Notes under the pieces: generated by a model | What the model was told of the DNA's origin: nothing | The model's database searches: none | What the model saw: only the letters and a program-made list of their open reading frames with translations | Position numbers and translations under genes: made by a program | Part shown: in pieces, positions 8,679 to 16,560 of the stretch | Numbering within the stretch: the stretch's first letter is position 1 | Layout: each line of letters begins with the position of its first letter | Source of the DNA: an uncultured Oscillospiraceae bacterium | GTDB taxonomy: Bacteria; Bacillota; Clostridia; Oscillospirales; Oscillospiraceae | Assembly (NCBI GenBank): GCA_947623745.1 | Contig: CANQHN010000021.1 | Location: 1 to 48,551 of the forward strand | Direction: 5' to 3' | DNA: 48,551 nt

Positions 8679-9983
8679 ATGAAACGTGTTCTGTCCCTCC
8701 TCCTGGCCCTGACGCTCAGTTTGGGGCTCCTGCCCGCTCCGGCGCTGGCGGCGGAGGCACCTGCCCGGACCGCCGAGTTTTCCGACGTGAAGAGCAGTGA
8801 CTACTACTACGTGCCGGTCCAGTGGGCCGTGGAGCACAAGATCACTGCCGGCACATCCACCACGGAGTTCTCGCCCAATCAGCCCTGCACCCGCGCCCAG
8901 ATCATCACTTTTTTGTGGAAGGCCGTCGGCTCTCCGGAGCCGAAAGGACTTCCCTCCTTTCCGGATGTAAAGCCGGATATGTATTACACGAAGGCGGTCG
9001 CCTGGGCACAGGAAAACGGGATCGTATTCGGCACGGAGTTCAACCCGGATCGGGCCTGCCATCGCCAGTCGGCTATGGAGTTTCTCTGGAGAAACGCGGG
9101 AAAGCCAAAGGCTCGGAAAGCGTCCTTTGAGGACGCCGACTGGGAGTCCGTGGACTGGGCTGTGGAGCAGGGGATCACCAGCGGGACCAGCGAAACGACC
9201 TTTTCCCCCTGGAACACCTGTACCCGCGCCCAGATCATCACCTTCCTCTACCGCGCCCTGGCGGAGGATGTGGAGTGGAAATTCCTGATCACGATCTTCC
9301 CCAATACCGACATCAGCTATACGAGTGCCGACGGGAAGAAGATCGTGGACAAGCACAGCATGACCGATAAGGAGATCGACCTTCTGAAAAAGGCGGGCGA
9401 GCTGTTTGCCAGTGACCTGTATGATATCAGCAATCATGTGGTCCGTCCCAAGGTAGACATTCTTGTTGTGGAGGCCCCCGTCACATTTGAAAATCTGGCT
9501 CCCTACAGAGAGACTATGTACTGGATGAATGCGGCCGGTATGCGTAAACTGCTCCCGGATTCCGTCAACCTGGACGACTACGACCATGTGACCGCCTTCA
9601 CGGATATCGAAGCAGAAACAATGCGCAACGCTACCTATTTGGGACTGGGTGGCACAGACTTTGGTCAAGGCACCGGGTACACCTTTGTCAGAAATCAAAA
9701 CACGGACTATGTTTTACGGGGTTATAATGATAAAGATGACACGCGGTGGCCTGCTGCCGTTATTGTGCATGAATTCCTGCATTTTGCCGAGCGCTGGAGC
9801 AATAAACGCGGCTGTCCCGTTGCTGTTGCGGTGCACGATGCCCAAGCCTTGGGCTATACCAACGAAAATGAGTGGAAGCAGTATTATACGGATTTCATCA
9901 ATTTCGACGTCACGGCGGAGGACGGTTTCCCGGCCGGTGTCCCCGCCGCCGTCTGGCGGCAGCCGCCCCACCTGTTCCGATAA
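8679..9983 (+). CDS. secreted SLH-domain protein with a zincin HExxH motif, 434 aa
   Basis: Signal peptide ending ALA at about residue 24. Three S-layer homology repeats follow (about 34-83, 93-142 and 146-190; FSDV, FPDV and FEDA openings, TRAQIITFLWKA-type ends), which in Firmicutes anchor proteins to cell-wall polymer. The C-terminal domain has HEFLHFAE at 364-371, an HExxH zinc motif with a possible third acidic ligand. ATG 8679 follows GAAAGGATG; the in-frame ATG at 8643 would place a hydrophilic stretch before the signal peptide. Activity as a metallopeptidase is inferred; only short sequence follows the motif, so the domain may be truncated. Confidence 0.82.
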   Translation: MKRVLSLLLALTLSLGLLPAPALAAEAPARTAEFSDVKSSDYYYVPVQWAVEHKITAGTSTTEFSPNQPCTRAQIITFLWKAVGSPEPKGLPSFPDVKPDMYYTKAVAWAQENGIVFGTEFNPDRACHRQSAMEFLWRNAGKPKARKASFEDADWESVDWAVEQGITSGTSETTFSPWNTCTRAQIITFLYRALAEDVEWKFLITIFPNTDISYTSADGKKIVDKHSMTDKEIDLLKKAGELFASDLYDISNHVVRPKVDILVVEAPVTFENLAPYRETMYWMNAAGMRKLLPDSVNLDDYDHVTAFTDIEAETMRNATYLGLGGTDFGQGTGYTFVRNQNTDYVLRGYNDKDDTRWPAAVIVHEFLHFAERWSNKRGCPVAVAVHDAQALGYTNENEWKQYYTDFINFDVTAEDGFPAGVPAAVWRQPPHLFR

Positions 9984-10621
9984 AACGACGGCTGGAGAAT
10001 AAACCTTCCACACTGCAAAGCCGGGGAGCGGATAGCTCCCCGGCTTTGCTTGTCGAAAAAGCCTCGCAGAGTTCGCGCCCGCAGGCGCGAATACAGTGTA
10101 ATCTATTTTTCCCGGCGGCATGTACGTCGGGAAAAATACTTCTCGGCCCGTAAACGTGCGAGTTGTCCGCCAAAGGCGAACAGCGAGTGCGCTGCAGCGG
10201 GCCGCAGCCCTTTGTCGGAAAAGGCCTCTGGCCTTTTTCGACAGTCTCAGCCGGGGAGCGGATAGCTCCCCGGCTTTTACCGCCATGCCGGAACCAGGAA
10301 AAAAGAGAAAGGTGATACCGTTCTCTGCCTGTTCGTAATTTCTACAGGCAGTAAGTTGACGATACGCCGCCTTCGTGATAGGATACCGGCATAAGGAGAG
10401 AAATATCCTGTACGCAGGTTCTCCCTATCCCTTTGATATTCATACTAAAACCTATTAAAAGTGCAAAGCACGTTTTATAACGCCTCTGGCGCGTCAGGCT
10501 TTGCATGAGACGTCATCTAAGCGCAGGATACCCTGAAATGGGCTGTGCAAAGGCTCAGTATTTGCAGATAGAACTGATATTTTTTTCATGAATAGTGTCG
10601 GAGAGGAGTGACAAGAAAAAT
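9984..10621 (+). other. gene-free region with six consecutive hairpins and a structured leader
   Basis: Six stem-loops lie in about 260 bases: 10,020-10,044 and 10,250-10,278 (the same GCCGGGGAGC-GGATA-GCTCCCCGGC, both with T tails), 10,072-10,091 (TTCGCGCC/GGCGCGAA), 10,105-10,137 (13-bp stem), 10,162-10,184 and 10,213-10,243 (14-bp stem). The first is the probable terminator of the SLH gene. From 10,280 to 10,621 the DNA is AT-richer and contains one more dyad, TGCAAAGC...GCTTTGCA, before the next gene. No ORF here is supported. Confidence 0.75.
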
Positions 10622-11722
10622 ATGGAATTATCTCAAGAAACGCTGGACAATTATCAAAAGAATCTGTGGTGTCTCCGGGAAGTTACGGAAAAGCTCCTGA
10701 GCCATATGAAGGGGCACGATTACTCTTTCCGAACCGAGATCACGGACAAAGGCGGAAAGTTTGATAACGAAAAACTTCACGCCTTCGTAGACAATCTTCT
10801 TTCAGGCTGGGTGGATCATGTGCGCGATGGCCTGTATCCGGACCGGCCCGGTGGAGAGGATCCGGCAGAGTCCTATCTCAGTGCGCGCCGGGAACTCTAT
10901 AGCCTCTATTTCTATCTGACCATGCGGGCCAGCCTGTGCGAGGGATCTTACGCTCTGACAAGCGGAATGGAGGAAGAGAAGGAGCGGACTGACTTTGCTT
11001 TTCTTCTGGAGCAGGCCCGGCGGTTCTCCCGGAGTTGGTGTGTCACAATTGGCCCCGACGGAACCAAGCGGAATGAGCCCTATGAGGGCTTTGACGCCTA
11101 CTTCGGGTTCCATCTCTACCACGTACTCACTGACCCTGAGCGGAAAACCTCCGACAGCACCCTGACACCCTACGGAAAAGCGCCGGTGCAGAATCTCTTC
11201 ACCCTGACAAATGCGGGCTTCATGAAGCGCATCTATTGCAAGCATCTTACCCCTCCGCCTTCTATGGATAAGGTACCGGAGGTAGGGATCACGGGAAATC
11301 CGGAAGAGGAATATAACTGCGATGATGACTATGCCGACCTCGGCGGTGACTATGAACCCGATGAAGTCGGTCGGGATCTGTCGGAGTCCTTTGAGGGGGT
11401 ATTCCCCGCAGATGATTTGAGTGAGCTTTCAGCGGAGTACGAGCGAGTTGACCGGCTTACCCATCTGGCCATGCGTTTTGAATGCTGGGAGGAATACCTG
11501 ACAGCTTGTAAGAGGTTCGCCGTGCTCTACCAGCAGGCCCCGGCTGAGGTGTTGCGTGGGTTCAGTGAAGAGCTGGAGGAGATAGTCAACCTGTATCTGC
11601 TTCAGCACGGGCTGGCGGTCCTGACCGACACAGACAAGACGCTGGACGTGTACCGCCGGGCCTTTGACGGTCCCTGCCGTTTGGCCAAGCGGTACGCAAG
11701 GGGGATCCTATGGAAAATATAA
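10622..11722 (+). CDS. unknown protein, 366 aa
   Basis: I do not recognise this gene. It is predicted soluble and mostly helical, with an acidic stretch near 230-270. No signal peptide, membrane helix or obvious catalytic motif is present. I use ATG 10,622 downstream of GGAGAGGAG; an in-frame GTG at 10,595 is the alternative. It overlaps the next gene by 13 nt, so the two are probably translationally coupled. Codon use and GC are like the 16-19 kb cassette and unlike the zinc-ribbon cluster. Confidence 0.75.
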   Translation: MELSQETLDNYQKNLWCLREVTEKLLSHMKGHDYSFRTEITDKGGKFDNEKLHAFVDNLLSGWVDHVRDGLYPDRPGGEDPAESYLSARRELYSLYFYLTMRASLCEGSYALTSGMEEEKERTDFAFLLEQARRFSRSWCVTIGPDGTKRNEPYEGFDAYFGFHLYHVLTDPERKTSDSTLTPYGKAPVQNLFTLTNAGFMKRIYCKHLTPPPSMDKVPEVGITGNPEEEYNCDDDYADLGGDYEPDEVGRDLSESFEGVFPADDLSELSAEYERVDRLTHLAMRFECWEEYLTACKRFAVLYQQAPAEVLRGFSEELEEIVNLYLLQHGLAVLTDTDKTLDVYRRAFDGPCRLAKRYARGILWKI

Positions 11723-13119
11723 TGAACGGCATCCGGGATACCTTCTACCGCGATCTGGCATCTGACTACCAGGAGGGCAAGGAAAAATCCTTTCTGTACC
11801 AATACTTCTGGCAGGAAAGCGCACGGGAATTGCTGAAGAAGGTTCCCACCCGCCCTTCTATGGAGGGCCCTCTTACGCCAAAGGACGTCCGGGCGGCTCT
11901 GTGCGGGGCCATGCGGGAAAACCCGGAATGGGCTCGGAGCCTGCTGCTGCGGGAGCCGCCCGGAGAGGGTAAGAAGGAGCGCCGAGACTTTTGGCAGGAG
12001 CTGATGCTGAATGATGCCGGCTATCAGGCTGGGCTGACCACGGATACGGACTACTATCTGTGGCTGACGGCGTATCTGGCATCCCGGGACATCTATTACA
12101 AGGACGGATGCCCGTGGAGCACCGACGGAACGAAATGGCTGCGTCGGCTGCTGCGAGCCGGGCTGGGAGGCACTGACCGCGGCGACACCACCAAGGCGCA
12201 GACAGAACGGGACCTGAAAGAGCTTGCGCGCCTGCTCCGGCAGGAGCAGGCTGCAGGAACAACGGAAATCACTGGGCGGCTGCATAACCTAAAAGGGCGC
12301 GTCAACCAGAACGGCCAGACTCGGCAGGTGGAGTATCTGCCATGGCTGACAAGGCGGCTGAAATGGGCGGCGCTCCACAACAGGATCAAGACCTGGCTGC
12401 AGGACAATGGCTATCCCCTGCGGATGAGGGACAGCACCGAAACGATGTCCAAAGAGCCCCGCAAGCGGGACTTTTCCATGCAGCTTTTTGACGCATATTG
12501 CAGAAGCCCTGCGGGGTATGATTTCGTTCCCCGAGGCCTGTCTGGCTGGCACATGAGTGGCGAGGGGTTCTGCGTGTTAGATGCGGAGCAGCTGGATGCA
12601 CTGATGAGCGCGCTGAAGAAGCGAGAGGAGCAGAGCGATACAGTGTATCTCTATCTGCCGCTGGCGGTGCACGTAGTAAGCGGCTGCGTCTTTTTCCTGG
12701 CCGGGAAGTCGATCTATAAGGACGTGTATGAGCAGCATGCGGCCAAGAGTGTGAGGGACGCCTACAACAGCGGGAATGCACTTTTCTGCTTTGATTACTT
12801 TCGCCTGAACAGTGCATTCTGGGATGCGGACAATGGCTCTGACGTCGGGCCGTTTCAGCTGCGGCCCACCTTCCATGAAAACGCGGAGAAAAGCTACACC
12901 GCCGTTCTGAACGATTTCAAGCGGCACTGTGTAGTGGATGCCGGAAACGCCCTCGATGAGGTCCGATGGCTGAACGAAGATGCCCCCTCCGGAACTCCGG
13001 ACACGTTCCTCTGGGCGTTCAATCCCCCGGAGGAACTGGAGCCAAGCCAGAGCGGAAGGGCCGCCTTCAATCGGGCCAGAAACAATGCCCAAAAGAATCC
13101 CGGGGCCCGGATGGTCTGA
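11710..13119 (+). CDS. unknown protein, 469 aa
   Basis: Predicted soluble, with many charged residues and a mixed helix/strand C-terminal half. One hydrophobic strand (about 312-328, VYLYLPLAVHVVSGCVFFLAG) is too short and polar to call as a membrane helix. No family recognised. Its start lies within the end of the preceding unknown gene, which implies one functional unit. A strong terminator follows at 13,341-13,375. Confidence 0.75.
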   Translation: MENIMNGIRDTFYRDLASDYQEGKEKSFLYQYFWQESARELLKKVPTRPSMEGPLTPKDVRAALCGAMRENPEWARSLLLREPPGEGKKERRDFWQELMLNDAGYQAGLTTDTDYYLWLTAYLASRDIYYKDGCPWSTDGTKWLRRLLRAGLGGTDRGDTTKAQTERDLKELARLLRQEQAAGTTEITGRLHNLKGRVNQNGQTRQVEYLPWLTRRLKWAALHNRIKTWLQDNGYPLRMRDSTETMSKEPRKRDFSMQLFDAYCRSPAGYDFVPRGLSGWHMSGEGFCVLDAEQLDALMSALKKREEQSDTVYLYLPLAVHVVSGCVFFLAGKSIYKDVYEQHAAKSVRDAYNSGNALFCFDYFRLNSAFWDADNGSDVGPFQLRPTFHENAEKSYTAVLNDFKRHCVVDAGNALDEVRWLNEDAPSGTPDTFLWAFNPPEELEPSQSGRAAFNRARNNAQKNPGARMV

Positions 13120-13340
13120 CCTCGTTGCATCGGGCGAAATTTTACTCCTGCTTGGCCCCTGGCCGAATCGGACGGTCCGGCGATTGCTGTTCAGGCGAGG
13201 AACATATCGCAGGTGAATATCTGAACTTCGCTGGCATGGATTATTAATCTTTCAAGACTCATCGCATCGATATCATTGGCGACTACATGAAATACCTCAC
13301 TGTTAAGCCCGGAGCCAATCAACCTGAAATGACGAACCGA
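13120..13340 (+). other. short non-coding or gene-remnant stretch
   Basis: The sequence between the unknown pair and its terminator has short open stretches only. One frame reads RIDIIGDYMKYLTVKPGANQ (13,260-13,325) without a start or ribosome site, which looks like the end of a lost gene. Confidence 0.4.
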
Positions 13341-13375
13341 AAAAACCCGTTCCGAATATCGGAACGGGTTTTTTT
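13341..13375 (+). terminator. strong rho-independent terminator
   Basis: Stem AACCCGTTCCGA / TCGGAACGGGTT with a 3-nt loop, preceded by an A-run and followed by seven Ts. It would work in both directions. Confidence 0.9.
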
Positions 13376-13511
13376 GTTGCCATAAATCATGAGCTACGTT
13401 GTTACTACATTAGAAATGCTTCTAAACCACCAGCCGGAATGAAATCATGACGTAAACTAGACGGGCCCAGCTAAGGCATGTCAATTGTAACTCGATCGAC
13501 AGCTTTATGCG

Positions 13512-13553
13512 CTTGTAATAATTACAAGTTGCAGGTTAGCTGCCACCTATAAT
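13512..13553 (+). promoter_or_regulatory. palindrome plus -10 element of duplicated leader A
   Basis: Perfect 17-bp palindrome CTTGTAAT-A-ATTACAAG (13,512-13,528) and -10 TATAAT at 13,548-13,553. No -35 at the usual distance; the palindrome centre is 28 bp before the -10, about where a class II activator would bind. The same spacing is kept at the copy near 15 kb. Confidence 0.6.
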
Positions 13554-13564
13554 AGTACTGCAGG

Positions 13565-13697
13565 GCACCTTGAAAGCCAAATAGCCGTCCGAAGGGGATA
13601 CGCCCTCCCCGGCGTAGCAGCGCATTCCGCGCGCCGCCGGGGGAGCGAGAACGCCGCTGTGAGATTCAGGGGCAGGAAAACCTTCGGGAACGACGGT
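13565..13697 (+). ncRNA. candidate structured 5' leader, copy A
   Basis: This stretch and 15,039-15,177 share most of their sequence, including an identical 34-nt block (13,647-13,680 and 15,116-15,149). A stem formed by CTCCCCGGCG (13,605-13,614) with 13,635-13,645 is kept in the other copy by different bases, and an outer CCGTC/GACGG pairing closes the element. It lies between a promoter and a ribosome site in both copies. No known riboswitch class fits well. Confidence 0.45.
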
Positions 13698-13733
13698 AAA
13701 AGCAAACATACAAAGCAAAGGAGGATGTGAATC

Positions 13734-13883
13734 ATGCGTGTGAAGAAAGAACTGAACTCCGGTGAACTGCAAAGCCTCAAAAAAGAGCTGCAGCTGTGCT
13801 GAGAAAAACGCAAGGGGATCGTGGTTCTGCTCAATGCGGTCCATATGCGCGGCGACCTCTTGGAAAACCATGAGTATGCCTAA
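13734..13883 (+). pseudogene. small ORF interrupted by an in-frame TGA (about 49 codons)
   Basis: ATG 13,734 follows AAAGGAGGATGTG. The frame reads MRVKKELNSGELQSLKKELQ, then LC and TGA at 13,800, then continues in the same frame through EKRKGIVVLLNAVHMRGDLL to a TAA at 13,881-13,883. The well-placed start, the coherent frame on both sides and the position after leader A suggest a recently inactivated small gene (CGA to TGA would suffice). A functional 22-aa product or stop readthrough cannot be ruled out. Confidence 0.5.
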
Positions 13884-14063
13884 ATCTGATGACCGCTCGC
13901 AGAACAAATGCATAAGGTGATATTCCCCCGCCTATCCCATCCCGGCCGGGAATACATTACCTTCAAAATTTTGAAGAGTGCGCCACGGCAAGTAACGATA
14001 AACGGCCCGTTCTGGACTTTCGAAGCGGACCACGCTTGATTTTTGAAAAGAAAGGTGAATAAA

Positions 14064-14252
14064 ATGAAAAAGTATTATTTAGTAGAGACTGAGGACTACA
14101 CTCCGAAATGCCATAGGAAATACCGCAGAACTGCCATGTTCACCGGCATCGGCCGTGTCATCGGTTTTCTGCTGATGTTCGGTGGCGGTTTCGTGATCGG
14201 TCAGGTAGTCCGCGGGACCATCCAGGGCATCATGCTCCTGCTTGGCATCTAA
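14064..14252 (+). CDS. small single-pass membrane protein, second copy, 62 aa
   Basis: Paralogue of the 6300-6488 gene: MKKYYLVETEDYT, CHRKYRRT and a glycine-rich helix ending in the same GTIQGIMLLLGI. The 70-80 nt upstream (GGCCCG, CGGACCACGCTTGATTTTTG, AAAGGTGAAT) are also shared, so the duplication covers leader and gene. Start ATG 14,064 follows AAAGGTGA. Function unknown. Confidence 0.75.
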   Translation: MKKYYLVETEDYTPKCHRKYRRTAMFTGIGRVIGFLLMFGGGFVIGQVVRGTIQGIMLLLGI

Positions 14253-14367
14253 TGTGAAACTACACCTATTTTCAAAAATATTCTAAAAACTCTTGCATTT
14301 ATGAATCTTACCTGTTATAGTAATATAACCGTTCCGGGATGACTGGCGCGGTGCTGATAATAAATAA

Positions 14368-14410
14368 AGACACACTACTACGGATTCGCCCGTGTAGTGT
14401 GTCTTTTTTT
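14368..14410 (+). terminator. rho-independent terminator
   Basis: A stem of about 15 bp formed by AGACACACTAC(T)ACGG against CCcGTGTAGTGTGTCT, followed by seven Ts. It ends the small membrane protein transcript. Confidence 0.85.
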
Positions 14411-14471
14411 GCGCTTCCGAGCCTCAAAGCACTGCTCATTGAAAGCGAAATCCCGGAAAGGAGCGTTCACT

Positions 14472-14926
14472 ATGAAAAACCAAACCAACACCACTCCCGC
14501 TCCCGCCCCAAAGGCGGTCCACTTCTTCCCATACGGCTTCAGGCCGCGGTGGACAGGTGGCTGCTCGGCACGGCGCTGGCCAGCGCGGCGGACCTGCCGC
14601 TTACTGTGGCCAACCCTGCCCGTTGCTTTCGGACAGCATCCGATATGCTGCCTGCCGCGCTTTCCTCAAAAGCCCAAGTCTGTGGGCTTGGGTACTGGAG
14701 CGCAGCTGCCGTCTGCGGCTGGGCGGTCGGCGCCGGCCTCGTCAGCAGCGCTTCTGTATACAGCTTCCTGTGCAGTTGTTCGCGCTGGTGCGGGGGCAGG
14801 CGTTCGTCGCCTTCTCAGTCAGCGTCGAACAGGTCTGCATATTACTGGGCCGGCAAATATGATGTGAGCTGCATCATGCTCGATACCTATGCGGACGTCG
14901 TCTGCAACCCGTTCCACAATCTGTGA
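14472..14926 (+). pseudogene. degraded surface-protein gene ending in a CAP-lipoprotein tail
   Basis: ATG 14,472 follows GAAAGGAGCGTTCAC and reads MKNQTNTTPAPAPKAVHFFP, after which the better frame is shifted (RWLLGTALASAADLPLTV). Downstream in that second frame, YYWAGKYDVSCIMLDTYADVV closely matches the last residues of the CAP lipoprotein at 4617-6230 (YNWSGKYDVN...LDSYADTV). I read this as a frameshifted fusion or remnant of a second lipoprotein module. Confidence 0.5.
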
Positions 14927-14987
14927 CCCATGCGCCGTCGGTTGGGGCTGCGGAGATTGATGACTGGCAACTCCCATAATCTACTGC

Positions 14988-15028
14988 CTGTAATAATTAC
15001 AAGTGGTAGATTGGCAGCTCCCTATAAT
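14988..15028 (+). promoter_or_regulatory. palindrome plus -10 element of duplicated leader B
   Basis: Palindrome TGTAAT-A-ATTACA (14,989-15,001, extended AAG on the right) and -10 TATAAT at 15,023-15,028, again with the centre 28 bp before the -10. It is a diverged copy of 13,512-13,553 and would drive the Sel1-repeat gene. Confidence 0.55.
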
Positions 15029-15038
15029 AGAACTTGCG

Positions 15039-15177
15039 GCACCTTGAAAACCAAATAGCCGTCCAAAGGGAATACGCCCCCCCCGGAGAAGCAGCGCATT
15101 CAGCGTGCCAAGGGGGAGAACGCCGCTGTGAGATTCAGGGGCAGGAAAAGCCGTCCAATACCTTTGGGAACAACGGT
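15039..15177 (+). ncRNA. candidate structured 5' leader, copy B
   Basis: Copy of the leader at 13,565-13,697. The C-run at 15,077-15,084 pairs with the G-run at 15,112-15,116, replacing the CTCCCCGGCG stem of copy A. The inner CGC-ATTCA-GCG loop, the 34-nt identical block and an ACGGT closing strand are kept. It precedes the ribosome site of the Sel1-repeat gene at 15,213. Confidence 0.45.
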
Positions 15178-15212
15178 GCATGCAAACATAACAAGAGAAA
15201 GGAGAAATCAAG

Positions 15213-15839
15213 ATGTTTGAGTATGAAAACAAGACCGTAGCGGAGCTGCTCCCACTGGCGGCGCAGGGCAATGCCGAGGCGCAGTTCCAACTGGGCCTGC
15301 ATTACGCCAACGGCGACGGCGGCGTCCAGCGCGATAGGGAGAGCGCAGTGCGCTGGTCCGCGCGCGCGGCCGATCAAGGCCATGCAGGTGCGCAGTTCAA
15401 CCTGGGCTGCTTCTATGAGATGGGCAGGGGCGTTGAGCTGGACGGCACCAAGGCCGTCGAGTGGTATGAACGCTCCGCCGCGCAAGGTTTCGACATGGCG
15501 ATGTACAACCTGGCCGGCCTGTACCTGCAGGGCAAGGTCGTCCCGCAGGACTATGCCAAGGCGGCCGAGTGGTACACGAAGGCGGCCGAGCGCGGTGACC
15601 CGGATGCCCAGTACACCCTCTATCTGATGTACGCTTCGGGCACGGGCGTGCCGAAAAACGAGCTCAAGGCCGCCGCCTGTTGCCTGCAGGCGGCCAAGCG
15701 GGGCCACAAGAAAGCTGTAGAGGTGGCAAACCGGTTCGACCCCAAGCTCCTCGACATGCTGCACAGCGGCAAGAGCGAGCAGGAGCTGATCGGCGATGTT
15801 CTGGAAAGCCTTAAGGGCATCATGGATGAGAGGAAATGA
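15213..15839 (+). CDS. Sel1-like repeat protein, 208 aa
   Basis: At least four consecutive SLR/TPR-like units of 36 residues (AEAQFQLGLHYANGDGGV; HAGAQFNLGCFYEMGRGV; FDMAMYNLAGLYLQG; DPDAQYTLYLMYASGTGV) and a short helical tail. Such alpha-solenoids mediate protein-protein contacts. Start ATG follows AGAAAGGAGAAATCAAG. It is 106 bp upstream of the ClpP-like gene on the same strand, so it may be an adaptor of that cassette; this is inference. Confidence 0.88.
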   Translation: MFEYENKTVAELLPLAAQGNAEAQFQLGLHYANGDGGVQRDRESAVRWSARAADQGHAGAQFNLGCFYEMGRGVELDGTKAVEWYERSAAQGFDMAMYNLAGLYLQGKVVPQDYAKAAEWYTKAAERGDPDAQYTLYLMYASGTGVPKNELKAAACCLQAAKRGHKKAVEVANRFDPKLLDMLHSGKSEQELIGDVLESLKGIMDERK

Positions 15840-15945
15840 CCGTTTTCCACGGCACACACTCAACACGCACAAGGCAGAGCCCCCGGCCGGGAGCGGTTCC
15901 CGGCCGGTAAGGCTTTGCCTTCAAAATAAGAAGGGAGGAAGCGAT

Positions 15946-16560
15946 ATGTATTTCAAAGAAGGAGCCCGGATTATCAAGGAATCGTCCCGTGGATATGACC
16001 TCATTCCAATTCAGGACGATATGCTCGCCCACCGTGAGGTGGAGCTGGTCGGGGATGTGGACGCCGATTCGGTGAACATCCTCATCCGAGAGCTGCGCTA
16101 CCTGCAGCGGCAGGACCCGGAAGGCGAGATCACCCTGTATATCAACAGCCCCGGCGGCGGCGTGGACAGCGGCCTGGCCCTCTACGATGTGATGCAGGCC
16201 ATCAGCTGCCCAATCCGAACGGTCTGCGTGGGCCTGGCGGCCTCCATGGCCGCCCTCCTGTTCATCTCAGGCAATCGGCGTGACATGCTGCCCCACAGCC
16301 GCCTGATGATCCACGACCCGCTTATCCCTCAAACTGGCGGCAGCGCCCTGCGGCTGAAGGCGGTCAGCGATGATTTGATGGAGACCCGGCAGATCACCGC
16401 CAGGGTCATCGCGGAGCACTCCGGCAGGAGCCTGGAGGAGGTTCTGGAAAAGACCGCCACCGACAGTTTTTTCCGGGCGGAGGAGGCAGTTGCCTTCGGC
16501 CTGGCGGACTGTATCATCACCAGTTTTGACAAGAACGAGGGAGGAATGAAGAATGTTTGA
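15946..16560 (+). CDS. ClpP-like serine protease subunit, 204 aa
   Basis: Typical ClpP/crotonase fold sequence: YINSPGGGVDSGLALYDVM, the nucleophile in GLAASMAALL (Ser100), LPHSRLMIHDP (His123) and TATDSFFRAEEAVAFGL (Asp173), so the Ser-His-Asp triad is complete. Length matches ClpP. ATG 15,946 has AAGGGAGGAAGC before it; a longer frame from 15,796 has no site. No ClpX/ClpA ATPase is nearby; instead the gene overlaps the next one, a VirD4-like ATPase, by 8 nt. A housekeeping role is unlikely given the island setting. Confidence 0.9.
   Translation: MYFKEGARIIKESSRGYDLIPIQDDMLAHREVELVGDVDADSVNILIRELRYLQRQDPEGEITLYINSPGGGVDSGLALYDVMQAISCPIRTVCVGLAASMAALLFISGNRRDMLPHSRLMIHDPLIPQTGGSALRLKAVSDDLMETRQITARVIAEHSGRSLEEVLEKTATDSFFRAEEAVAFGLADCIITSFDKNEGGMKNV

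Noticed and set aside
13565-15177. Cobalamin riboswitch in the duplicated leaders
   Set aside because: Only short bits (GGGAAT, CGCCGCTGTGA, AAAAGCC) resemble the core; the GGTGnAAnnCC part is missing and the downstream genes have no link to B12.
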